A stretch of DNA of 64,000 nucleotides from SVQP01 sp045594445 (GTDB lineage Bacteria; Bacillota; Clostridia; Oscillospirales; CAG-272): NCBI GenBank assembly GCA_045594445.1, contig JAZNYL010000111.1, positions 10,944 to 74,943 of the forward strand. Direction: 5' to 3'. The translations under genes and the position numbers were made by a program. This document shows positions 1-8,261 of the stretch, in pieces; within the stretch, counting starts at the first letter, position 1, and every line of letters begins with the position of its first letter. A model generated the notes under the pieces. The model was not told where the DNA came from. It saw nothing but the letters and a program-made list of their open reading frames with translations, and made no database searches.

Positions 1-548
1 GTATCCAAATCTGCGGTGTATGCCTTGTCGGTGGGGATAGTGGGAGTTTCGCCGCCGGGAGTACCATCGCTCAGGTTCAATGTATTGGAAGTCACAGTAG
101 CGCTAGACCAATCAAACTTATTACCATCAATGTCAGCAGCAATAACCGTTGCGCCGAAGGACAGTTCATCACCGACCGCATTAGTGGTGTCAACAGTAAC
201 CGTCACAATTTCTTTCCCGGCAGAAGCATTCTCATTCACTTCACCTCCTGCGCCCATGACAGAAATTATACCAGTCGTTTTATTAGTGGTGAAATTCCCG
301 CCGCCAATTTCATCGTAGTTAGCGCCTTTGCTGATTGTAGCAATTGTGCATCCCTCGGGCAGATTCAGTGTGAACTCCAAAGTATACCACTCAAATGTAT
401 CTGTGGTTCTTACCTGTAAAGTTATAGTGTTTTCCGCACTGATAGAGGCAACCATTTCCATGGGCGCTTCGTCTGCCGCAAAAATCGCCATGGGGAGTAG
501 GTTTCCAATCATCAGCATGACTATGAGCATTGACAAAATCTTTTTCAT
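1..548 (-). CDS. Secreted protein with cohesin-like domain (3' truncated by window edge)
   Basis: The frame is open from an ATG at 546-548 to the window edge, giving 182 codons and no stop, so the C-terminus is missing. A strong ribosome binding site (AGGAAGGA) lies upstream. Residues 1-24 form a signal peptide (MKKIL start, hydrophobic core, cleavage near IFAA/DE). Residues 30-150 alternate short hydrophobic beta-strand-like segments with Gly/Asn turns, like the jelly-roll cohesin/CBM-like fold. A Pro/Gly/Thr-rich linker (GGETPTIPTD) starts near residue 165, so another module probably follows. The gene sits 39 bases downstream of a dockerin protein in the same direction, which suggests co-expression. 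The cohesin assignment is inferred from pattern and context, not from a profile hit. A carbohydrate-binding or generic adhesion domain is also possible. Confidence 0.6.
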   Translation of the reverse strand, partial: MKKILSMLIVMLMIGNLLPMAIFAADEAPMEMVASISAENTITLQVRTTDTFEWYTLEFTLNLPEGCTIATISKGANYDEIGGGNFTTNKTTGIISVMGAGGEVNENASAGKEIVTVTVDTTNAVGDELSFGATVIAADIDGNKFDWSSATVTSNTLNLSDGTPGGETPTIPTDKAYTADLD

Positions 549-587
549 AATGCTATTCCTTCCTAATTGGTATATTAAATAAAACAT

Positions 588-3500
588 TTACCACTGCAGA
601 GTGCGACTCTTAACTGCTACACGCTGAGCTTGACCCGCATCGATAGTATCCACTACACCGTCTCCGTTAATATCACAAGTCAAGACATTCAATTCGGTGC
701 AAGTACGGCTCTTAACTGCAATACGCTGCATCTGACCCGCATCAATGGTGTCTACTATCCCATCTCCGTTCAAATCGCCGAAAACCGCCAAAATAATCTG
801 ATCACCCACAGCAAGTGTTGCGGTAAAACTATGTTTACCATCAACCATGCTTGCAGGTATTTTGTCATAGCCGCCGTCGGCCTTCTTCACCAGCACTACA
901 CAAGCAATGTCATTTGTGCTTTCTACGTTGAAGGTGTTCTCGCCGACAATCCAGCCGGATGCAGGTGCTGCTACAGTGATCTCAGTTGCCCCGTATGTTA
1001 CGGTTACGGAACCGTTTTCATCCACAGTTCCAACAGTTGTGCCGTTACCAATGGTAGGGACAAGGGGTTCTTTCTCACCACAACCGGTGCATACACCGTC
1101 AACGTAGGTATGGTCAGTTACGTTTACTGTAATAGTATCGCGGCTGAGCTCAGCGTTACAAACAGTACAGTATACAACGTTATCGTAACTACCTTGAGCA
1201 GTACATGTTGCGGCCTTTTCGTTCTCGACAACAACTGCGCCCTCGGTATGCGCTGCGAGTTCAAGTGCCTTGGTCTCGCGGCTGAGTTCAGTGTTGCATG
1301 CGGAGCAGTAAACGACTTGGTCGTAGGAGCCTGCTACGGTGCAGGTGGATTCCACTCTGTTCTCTACTACTGCAGCTGCGGGGGTGTGCGCGATCTTCTC
1401 AACCGTCACAGTATTGCGGCTGAGCTCTGCGTTACATACAGAGCAGTAAACTACGTTATCGTAGCTACCTTCTGCGGTACAGGTTGCGGCAACTTCGTTC
1501 TCCACAACAACTGCGCCCTCGGTATGCGCTGCGAGTTCAAGTGCCTTGGTCTCGCGGCTCAGTTCAGTGTTACATACAGAGCAGTAAACGACTTCGTCGT
1601 AGGAGCCTGCTACGGTGCAGGTGGATGCCTTTTCGTTTTCCTTTACTGCAGCTGCGGGGGTATGCCCTGTTGCAGCGGTTTCGCTATCCTTATAGGAATC
1701 ACTGCAGACGGAGCAAGTATGAGTCGTATAACCCTTCTCCGTACAAGTCGGATTGGTTACAATGGATTCGTATTTGTGTCCAAGTGCGTCTCCCTCGGTT
1801 GCGCCACATACGGAGCAAGTCTTGGGAGCGGTGCAGGTTGCATCCGTCCACTTGTGGCCAAGTTGGGAAATCGCCTCGGTATAAGTATCGCCGCAGACGG
1901 TGCAGGTATAGGTCTTAACACCGGGTGTAGTACAAGTGGGCTGTGTGGTCACAACACCATCATTATAAGTATGCGTGATGGTTCTGGTTTCACCGCAGAC
2001 GTTACAAACGGTATCGCAGCTGTTAGTGTAGGTGTGGTTTCCTTCGCAGTCAATTCTCCAGGAGCCGCTATGGGCAATGGATACATTTTGTGAATCGGTC
2101 AATTTGTATTTTGTATTATATTTATCCGCATAGTACACATCGTATGTATACGACTTCACGGTGTGGTCACCGGTAGCGGACAGATAGCTCTTCCCTGCCA
2201 CAAGATCAATGCGGCTGCCGTCAGCTGCAAAGACCTGCGCCTTGAGAGTGCGCACCGTTGCGCCAACCAGCTCGTAAGAAAATTCATAATCACCGGTAAT
2301 ATTTGTATACCAATAACCTACGCCACCGATCTGGGTGGTTGTTTGCGTTGTAAAACCGGATGCGACCACGATCTTACCGGTATTCGAGGTAGACTGAATC
2401 AAGCCACCAAACGCGCCGCTGTTGAGATTCAACGTACCGTTAACGATCAACTGTGCAGAGCCGCTCAAACCTGCATTCTGCAATTGCTGAGTTGTAGGAT
2501 ACGGGCTTTGCGAACCAACAGAGCCGGCTGCCATAAAGGCAGTGGTCGCAGAATCGATACGGCTATCGTTCGCAAAAGCAGAATGGAAAATAAACTTGTT
2601 GCCGGTATTTCCGCCGCCTGTTTCTGTACTGCCCATATTACGGACTGCGGTATAGTCCTGCAAACCGTCAAACACCGTCACTTTGGCGTTCACGTTCATG
2701 GTTGCACCCTCATTGACAGTCAGGGTGGCACCGGGCAGAAGCATCATACTATTTGTGATGGTAAAGGTGCCGCTATTCACCACTACGTCATAGTTATAAG
2801 GAACAGGGAACGTAAGACTGCTCGTGTTGATAGTTGCCTTTACGACGCCTTGGGCGTTCAAATAGATGGAAAAGTATCCAAACTCCGTATTACCGTCCAA
2901 CGTGATTTTGGTTCTGCCAACGTTCTCGATTACGTTAGTTTTGGAATATTCAATGGTAGCGGTTGCGCCCTCGTGAAGTCGGATCAGGCACTGCATGTAA
3001 CTCGTATCATATTCCCCAATAAGTGTAATTCTGGAATAGTTATGATCGCCACCGGCATAGAGATCTACGTAAGCATCTACGTAGCCACCATAATTGACCA
3101 CCTGCTTACACTGTACAGCCATTACGGAATAGCGGATAAAGGGCATGAGTACCGCTTCGCCGGAAGGATGGGTGATTTCGGGGCTAACAGTAATAGTGTT
3201 TTTATCTGCAACCTGGCTGGTAACGCCTACGGTGTATCCGCCGCCCTTAAAGTCATTGATGGTAAACGGCACGTACATTCTGCCGCCCTTCTTTACGTTG
3301 ACGGTACCATCGCCGTAGATAAATCCGCAGGAGGAAAGCTTTCCGCTATTATATGCTGCACCATCACCTACGTTGATCGTCGCACCGTTTGCCAAATACA
3401 CGTCAGAGTGTGCACCCGTGATCATACCTGTACCCGAAACGGTACCGCCTACAGCCATAAGGCCATTTACGTTGATAGTAGTTCCGGAAGGAACGGTCAG

Positions 3501-6002
3501 CTTCAGGAAAGTATTGCTGTCACCGGGGGCTGCCGGGTTACTGACGCTTGTAGAGGTTGTATGTGTTACGCATGCGTAAGCAAAATTACTACTGTCAGCT
3601 ATCATACCGTTAGCATGCGGCACCAACAACGTAACGCCCGCGGGAATCGTAAACGTTGTCCGTCCGTCAGAACCGTACACATTACCGCCATTAATCACGG
3701 TAATCGTACCACTGCTGCCTGCAGCGGTGATTGCCTCATCAAGGTATGCGTAACTGATGCCGTCGCCTACGTTATACCTCGCAGCACCGCTCTGCACAAA
3801 CACCGCGTTGAGCTGCGCATTCGCAGGCAACGTGCCCGTATAAGATGCACTTGACGAAATACGGGAGCTACCGTTTGCCCAATAGTAGAACACGTAGCCT
3901 GTAGGAACGGTTGCGTTCAAGGTGAATTGCGTATCTTTATCCAAAGTAAGCTTCTGCGCAGCGCTGCCCGGCTGCATAGTATAGGTCGTTTCATCTACCG
4001 TAACGGTATAGCTGCCGCGCACAGGAGCATTCAGAGTGATCTCCGAACCATTATATTCAAACACGGGCTTAACTGCCGCATCACCCACAGGCAGCACGTA
4101 AGGATTGGCGCGGCTTACCTCCAAGCCATCTGCATTCACCCACTTGACAAATTTATAGAGGGAGTCGGGCGTTGCCTGCAGGGTAAAGCTACCGCTTGGT
4201 CCCGTGCCGCTATGCAAGCCTGTAGAAGGCACCGTGGTTCCGTTGACCGTATAAGAGCCATGCTCAACATACTCGAAATCCTTGTAAACGTCTCCGATCT
4301 TTTCAAAGATGGCAGTGAACTGATGACCGTTGATCGCACCAAGGGTGATCATACAACTCTCGCCACCGGGGAGCATTTCTCCTGTAGTCAAATCCTTCCA
4401 GCCTACAAACTCATAGTCGGTATTCGGAACCGCATATATCAACACATCCTGCGCCGACTGCCCCCAAGCATTCGAATTAACGATCGGTATGGCCAACGTC
4501 ACATTGCCTGTAACCTGCGTTCTATCATCTGTACTATTATTCGAATTGTCATAATAGAAGCTGCCACCGTCAGTGGGTTTCACAAACGTAGCCGAAGTGC
4601 CGCCTGCGGATCTTATATAGATAGGTGAAATAGTCTTACCCTCATACTGCCCCAAATTCACCGAGATCACACGCTCCATGGAGATCAGTTCGGCATTATT
4701 CAGCCACTCTAATCCGGAAGCTACAGAAGCACTTCCACCATTTTGATTATAGGCTTCGCCTACGTACCAACCTGCGAAGACTGCGTTTCTGTCGGAATTT
4801 GGCCATGCTCGCAGCCAGACAGTATCGGTGGTTCTCCCGGTGTGCTCTAACAAACGAGAGGTACCTGTAACTTCTCCCAGTTGAGTACCTTCTTTTTCTG
4901 AATGAACCGAATAAGTTCCGTCTACGTCGACATTAATCGTAGGAACATGTTCAAAATACACCGACGCGGCCTTATAAAAACGGGCAACCAAGTCGATTTT
5001 ATCATCAGCCGTCTTAATTTCCTTACCATAATAGTCTTCCGTGGTAATCAGGTCGCCACTTTCTTTATCATAGAAACCTTCAAACTCATAGCCCTTTGCA
5101 CAATTTGCATAAACCATTACCTTGTGGCCTATTTTTACCTTTGTGCCACTGTCGATTTCTGTATAGATCTGCGAGTTAAGGTCTCCCCATTTCTCATAAT
5201 CTCTTAAAGTTACGCTGCCTGTATTCGCGTCTTCAGGCACAGCATTCACCATGACAGAATCCGCTTTTTCAACGACGCTGTTGATGGTAAGGGTCATTGA
5301 TTTTACTGCTTTCGCTGAGGAGTTTTCAAGACTAATCTCGATATATCCCGGCTTTTCCGTGGCCGCATATACTTCGTGTGACACATTAGAGACACTCTTT
5401 TCGGATGTATTATAGGATTTTGCGGTAGTTAGTTCAGTTTGGGAAATAAAGTCGTAGTAATGAGTGGTAGATGTGGACGGATCTGTCCAATAGTAATAGC
5501 AATATACCTCCTTAGCAGCCTCACACGAAAATGAAAGATTGATGGTCGCATTCTTCTTTGGGGTCAGCCTCAGATAGATTCCGCTTGGATTACTATTACC
5601 AGCTGTCTTAATATTTTTAAACTCAAACGTCTCCGTGCCGTTGTCAACGCTATATATTACCGTATTGGTCGTACCGTAGCCATCTGCTGTTGCCGGCTGA
5701 CGTGCAACGATCTCATAATCGAAAACATCCGAGAATAAACCTTCTTTTGCTGCCGTATTTTCATTTTCTAAAACAAGATAATATTGCTGTTTCCCACCGG
5801 TACCAGTGTAATTAGTGGAGAGCACGCAGTCGGTTGACCAAGAAACATTCGTTTTAATAGTTTGATCAGTCGACTCCTCCGCATGAACATCCAAAACACC
5901 CAGAGAAGGCAGATCGAACGGTAAGTCGCTAAAAGCAGGCGCAAGCATTGAAAACACAAGGGTCAGTGCAAGTGCGGTACGTATCCATTTGCTGAAATTC
6001 AT
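588..6002 (-). CDS. Large secreted dockerin protein with InlB-like repeats and Cys-pair repeats
   Basis: The product is 1804 residues. A signal peptide occupies roughly residues 1-41. Residues about 250-745 contain several InlB B-repeat-like units (F-x-G-W or Y-x-F-x-x-W followed by A-x-F). Residues about 745-1270 are rich in short Gly/Asn/Thr strands, like a right-handed beta-helix. Residues about 1320-1640 carry nine C-x2-C motifs, including four 46-residue repeats. The C-terminus (about 1738-1804) is a type I dockerin: two DxNGDGxVDxxD calcium loops, each followed by an A-G-Q helix. Dockerins bind cohesins, so this protein is probably mounted on a scaffoldin or surface partner. No catalytic domain is recognised, so an adhesin or structural role is likelier than an enzyme. 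The ATG is preceded by GGAGGAT. Confidence 0.85.
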   Translation of the reverse strand: MNFSKWIRTALALTLVFSMLAPAFSDLPFDLPSLGVLDVHAEESTDQTIKTNVSWSTDCVLSTNYTGTGGKQQYYLVLENENTAAKEGLFSDVFDYEIVARQPATADGYGTTNTVIYSVDNGTETFEFKNIKTAGNSNPSGIYLRLTPKKNATINLSFSCEAAKEVYCYYYWTDPSTSTTHYYDFISQTELTTAKSYNTSEKSVSNVSHEVYAATEKPGYIEISLENSSAKAVKSMTLTINSVVEKADSVMVNAVPEDANTGSVTLRDYEKWGDLNSQIYTEIDSGTKVKIGHKVMVYANCAKGYEFEGFYDKESGDLITTEDYYGKEIKTADDKIDLVARFYKAASVYFEHVPTINVDVDGTYSVHSEKEGTQLGEVTGTSRLLEHTGRTTDTVWLRAWPNSDRNAVFAGWYVGEAYNQNGGSASVASGLEWLNNAELISMERVISVNLGQYEGKTISPIYIRSAGGTSATFVKPTDGGSFYYDNSNNSTDDRTQVTGNVTLAIPIVNSNAWGQSAQDVLIYAVPNTDYEFVGWKDLTTGEMLPGGESCMITLGAINGHQFTAIFEKIGDVYKDFEYVEHGSYTVNGTTVPSTGLHSGTGPSGSFTLQATPDSLYKFVKWVNADGLEVSRANPYVLPVGDAAVKPVFEYNGSEITLNAPVRGSYTVTVDETTYTMQPGSAAQKLTLDKDTQFTLNATVPTGYVFYYWANGSSRISSSASYTGTLPANAQLNAVFVQSGAARYNVGDGISYAYLDEAITAAGSSGTITVINGGNVYGSDGRTTFTIPAGVTLLVPHANGMIADSSNFAYACVTHTTSTSVSNPAAPGDSNTFLKLTVPSGTTINVNGLMAVGGTVSGTGMITGAHSDVYLANGATINVGDGAAYNSGKLSSCGFIYGDGTVNVKKGGRMYVPFTINDFKGGGYTVGVTSQVADKNTITVSPEITHPSGEAVLMPFIRYSVMAVQCKQVVNYGGYVDAYVDLYAGGDHNYSRITLIGEYDTSYMQCLIRLHEGATATIEYSKTNVIENVGRTKITLDGNTEFGYFSIYLNAQGVVKATINTSSLTFPVPYNYDVVVNSGTFTITNSMMLLPGATLTVNEGATMNVNAKVTVFDGLQDYTAVRNMGSTETGGGNTGNKFIFHSAFANDSRIDSATTAFMAAGSVGSQSPYPTTQQLQNAGLSGSAQLIVNGTLNLNSGAFGGLIQSTSNTGKIVVASGFTTQTTTQIGGVGYWYTNITGDYEFSYELVGATVRTLKAQVFAADGSRIDLVAGKSYLSATGDHTVKSYTYDVYYADKYNTKYKLTDSQNVSIAHSGSWRIDCEGNHTYTNSCDTVCNVCGETRTITHTYNDGVVTTQPTCTTPGVKTYTCTVCGDTYTEAISQLGHKWTDATCTAPKTCSVCGATEGDALGHKYESIVTNPTCTEKGYTTHTCSVCSDSYKDSETAATGHTPAAAVKENEKASTCTVAGSYDEVVYCSVCNTELSRETKALELAAHTEGAVVVENEVAATCTAEGSYDNVVYCSVCNAELSRNTVTVEKIAHTPAAAVVENRVESTCTVAGSYDQVVYCSACNTELSRETKALELAAHTEGAVVVENEKAATCTAQGSYDNVVYCTVCNAELSRDTITVNVTDHTYVDGVCTGCGEKEPLVPTIGNGTTVGTVDENGSVTVTYGATEITVAAPASGWIVGENTFNVESTNDIACVVLVKKADGGYDKIPASMVDGKHSFTATLAVGDQIILAVFGDLNGDGIVDTIDAGQMQRIAVKSRTCTELNVLTCDINGDGVVDTIDAGQAQRVAVKSRTLQW
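1107..1660 (-). repeat. Four tandem 138-bp coding repeats
   Basis: His-Thr codons marking unit ends recur near 1107, 1245, 1384, 1521 and 1660, a period of 138 bp or 46 residues. Each unit has a C-x2-C pair and a GSYD-x-VVYC core. Units 2 and 4 resemble each other more than their neighbours, giving a 276-bp higher-order period. Recent dimer duplication is the simplest reading. Confidence 0.85.
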
Positions 6003-6025
6003 ATTGTATCCTCCATATATAAAAG

Positions 6026-7204
6026 TTAATCTTGACCTATTACTTTTTCGATCAAGTCTTCATAAACTCCAAAGCCCACATAATCTCCGTTTTCGTCCAA
6101 GAGATCGTCTCCCGTGATGTTATTGGAATTGCTACCGATGATATTCATAGCCCCCTTGTAGCCGTTCATGGCATTCATAATCTTGTCTCGGTTTGCAGGG
6201 TTTTCCATCCATTTGACAAAATCACTGTACTCTGTTTTGGAATTACCCTTTTCGTCTTCAACTTCTTTGGTATCTGACATCGCATCAAACAGTTTGCTGG
6301 GGTCATCGTTATATTCGTAGCCGGTCTCCTTTGCCCATGCCAAACCCAATGCATAATGCATTGCCACGGTTGTAACGTCCTGCGTGTCGTTGCTGTTTAC
6401 ATAGAGAATGTAGCCATAGCCGCCCTTTTCGGCAAGAATCGCATTATAAACGTCCTGATTGTCCAGATCCTGCGAATTTTGAGCGGTATAAACCACCAGC
6501 GCGCTCATTTTCTGCTCATTGTTATTGGGGTCGTTAATATCCAAACCGGGATACATAGCTGCAAAGATTTCTTGGAAGGATGGTTCATTCACAAGTCCAG
6601 CCAACAGGCTATTCGTGTCAACCATACCTGCTGCAAAGTCAACCACAGCATCCACGTTGGTGACAAGATCTCCGGGGGTCATTACGTTGGAGTCTGCAAA
6701 AATGGAGCCGAGCAATGCGGTTCTGTCGGTAGGATCAACAATGTACTCTTTGCCTTTGAATGGGTAGGTCAAGGCCAATCCGGTGGTGCCTTTCCAGCTG
6801 AAGCTTGTACCATTGAAAAATGCGAAACCGCTATTGAGGAGCTTGAAGGTTTCGGTAGCATCAACGACCTGATTGAAAAGGTCGGTTAATGCTGCATTGG
6901 TTTTCTCTGCAAGGTCGTTACCGTCTGCGGTTTTCAATGCTATAACAAATTTTCCGTTTTCGGTCTTCAGCGATCCGTCCGACTGTATTGCGATCTCTGC
7001 ACGTACGTCTGCGGGATCGATACCTTCGCTTAGGCAAGCGGCAGTGAGCGCGTCGGTCATGATGTTCAAAAGCTCGTTATCCGCAGCCTCTTGTGCCTTA
7101 GGGATATAGACGCTGACGCCGATGACAGCGACGCTTGCGAGTACCGCCATAATGGCGATTACCACGATCAGTTCAACGAGGGAAAATCCTTTGTTGTTTC
7201 TCAT
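6026..7204 (-). CDS. Type IV pilin-like protein, long form
   Basis: The 392-residue product begins with a class III (prepilin) signal: basic NNKG, cleavage after Gly6, then FSLVEL with the conserved Glu at mature position 5 and an Ile/Val/Ala-rich helix to about residue 33. The rest is soluble and Asp/Asn-rich and matches no family I know. It is much longer than typical major pilins (130-180 residues), so it may be a minor pilin, a tip adhesin or a pseudopilin. The gene lies 23 bases upstream of the dockerin gene and may be co-transcribed with it. AAGGAGAAA precedes the ATG. No prepilin peptidase, assembly ATPase or PilC gene is in the window. Confidence 0.8.
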   Translation of the reverse strand: MRNNKGFSLVELIVVIAIMAVLASVAVIGVSVYIPKAQEAADNELLNIMTDALTAACLSEGIDPADVRAEIAIQSDGSLKTENGKFVIALKTADGNDLAEKTNAALTDLFNQVVDATETFKLLNSGFAFFNGTSFSWKGTTGLALTYPFKGKEYIVDPTDRTALLGSIFADSNVMTPGDLVTNVDAVVDFAAGMVDTNSLLAGLVNEPSFQEIFAAMYPGLDINDPNNNEQKMSALVVYTAQNSQDLDNQDVYNAILAEKGGYGYILYVNSNDTQDVTTVAMHYALGLAWAKETGYEYNDDPSKLFDAMSDTKEVEDEKGNSKTEYSDFVKWMENPANRDKIMNAMNGYKGAMNIIGSNSNNITGDDLLDENGDYVGFGVYEDLIEKVIGQD

Positions 7205-7248
7205 CTTCTTGTTTCTCCTTAAAAATTAAATTATTTTTCGTAAGCTTA

Positions 7249-7329
7249 TTAGCATGATCGGGTGTCATGCTAACGTGTGCAAGGCTTTTGCAAGTCTCGC
7301 GATTGGAACCCCTGTTTTTTCACAGGAGT
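7249..7329 (-). promoter_or_regulatory. Structured 5' leader of the long pilin gene
   Basis: Three hairpins lie between the promoter and the pilin start: 7308-7315 with 7322-7329 (8 pairs, one G-T), 7278-7282 with 7288-7292 (5 pairs), and 7249-7257 with 7265-7273 (9 perfect pairs, 7-base loop). No U-run follows the last one, so it is not a plain terminator. A riboswitch is possible, but I could not match the cyclic-di-GMP consensus. Confidence 0.45.
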
Positions 7330-7420
7330 CTCTTTTAGTAGTAATCATGTGTTGCTAACTTTGATTATTTCGCACAAATTTGGCGAAAATTTCAAAATGC
7401 CCCCATGATTATTCCATTCT

Positions 7421-7448
7421 ATTATACTTAAATAATTTTTTTTTACAA
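7421..7448 (-). promoter_or_regulatory. Sigma-A promoter of the long pilin gene
   Basis: On the minus strand TTGTAA (7443-7448) and a perfect TATAAT (7421-7426) are separated by 16 bases. The predicted transcript has a leader of about 210 nt. The rest of the 7205-7687 gap (about 7450-7619) is AT-rich with no gene that I can support. Confidence 0.6.
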
Positions 7449-7619
7449 TCCCCTTTTCACCAACGGGCGCGTTGCTTGCACGAAACGCCATTTTTGCGAT
7501 CTCTACGATTATATATATCAGAATATCTCGTTATTATCTATACCTATTATATGCCTTTTGACTTTTTGCGACGTCAAAGGGCACGCTTTCGGCAGGTCGG
7601 CTACAAGTCTTTTGGGGAT

Positions 7620-7656
7620 AAAAAAACAGCGAAGACTCGTATGAGTCTTCTCTGTT
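7620..7656 (-). terminator. Terminator of the short pilin gene
   Basis: An 8-bp perfect stem (GAAGACTC/GAGTCTTC, 7631-7638 with 7643-7650) with ATAC loop is extended by flanking ACAG/CTGT. On the minus strand it is followed by a run of T (7621-7626). Confidence 0.8.
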
Positions 7657-7687
7657 TATGTAGTTAATGTAATAATTTGTTATTTTA

Positions 7688-8116
7688 TTACGTACCACTC
7701 TCAATGGAGATATAAACAATACCGTCATTGAAAGTGCCGGAAGTGATGCTCTTGAGTTCGTAGTTCTTATCAAGAGAACCCTCGATCATTGCCTGAATGT
7801 CTGTATCCGCAGCAGTAGTGTTAGCCTTAGTACCCATTACAAGATATTCGGTAGAACCAACAATGTAAGTCACAGTTTCAACCTTCTTGCTAGTAGAATC
7901 CATCACGACGTTGATACGTGTAACGGTAACGTTTTCAGCTGCCAGTGCAAGTTCAACAGCATACTCGATGTCATTTGCAAAGCTTTCGTCAGCAGCCTGG
8001 TTTGCCTTAGTGATAAAGCCGGCAAAAGTAGGAATTGCAACAGCGGCGAGGATAGCCATGATAGCAATAACAACGATCAGTTCAACGAGCGAAAAGCCCT
8101 TGTTGTTCTTTTTCAT
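7688..8116 (-). CDS. Type IV pilin-like protein, short form
   Basis: The product is 142 residues, a normal pilin size. It has KKNNKG, cleavage after Gly7, FSLVEL with Glu5 of the mature protein, then a hydrophobic helix to about residue 35 ending in PTFAGFITKAN, as in major pilins and pseudopilins of Gram-positive bacteria. The short C-terminal domain is beta-rich. The N-terminal 30 residues are nearly identical to those of the neighbouring 392-residue protein, so both probably use the same peptidase and assembly machine. The gene has its own promoter and terminator, so it is transcribed apart from the longer pilin. AAGGAGATT precedes the ATG. Confidence 0.85.
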   Translation of the reverse strand: MKKNNKGFSLVELIVVIAIMAILAAVAIPTFAGFITKANQAADESFANDIEYAVELALAAENVTVTRINVVMDSTSKKVETVTYIVGSTEYLVMGTKANTTAADTDIQAMIEGSLDKNYELKSITSGTFNDGIVYISIESGT

Positions 8117-8167
8117 TTTTCAAAATCTCCTTAAAAAATCGATATTATCGGATTTTATCCTACGAAC

Positions 8168-8195
8168 ATTATAATCGAAAATTTTGGAAATGCAA
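8168..8195 (-). promoter_or_regulatory. Promoter of the short pilin gene
   Basis: A perfect minus-strand TATAAT (8168-8173) is preceded, after 16 bases, by a weaker -35 TTGCAT (8190-8195). The leader would be about 45 nt. Confidence 0.5.
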
Positions 8196-8215
8196 TATTT
8201 TTTGCACCAAGCGAC

Positions 8216-8245
8216 AAAAAACCTGCACAAAACGCACGGTGCGGG
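8216..8245 (-). terminator. Probable terminator after the MerR gene
   Basis: Stem 8222-8228 with 8239-8245 (one mismatch) is followed on the minus strand by six T (8216-8221). A second GC palindrome (GCGCG..CGCGC) lies just before it. Confidence 0.5.
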
Positions 8246-8261
8246 GCGCGCGTAGCGCGCT

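Noticed and set aside
1107..1660. Regularly spaced repeats considered as a CRISPR array.
   Set aside because: The repeats are contiguous 138-bp coding units with no unique spacers and stay in one reading frame.
630..3854. Long open frames on the plus strand opposite the dockerin gene.
   Set aside because: They lack signal peptides, ribosome binding sites and recognisable motifs. They mirror the codon structure of the 1804-residue minus-strand gene, whose repeats and dockerin are clear.
7249..7329. Leader considered as a cyclic-di-GMP-I riboswitch.
   Set aside because: A GCAAAAGCC stretch recalls the consensus, but the required ordered CAGGGCAAACC and GGACGCAAAGCC helices are not present as I read it. 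It is kept only as a structured leader.
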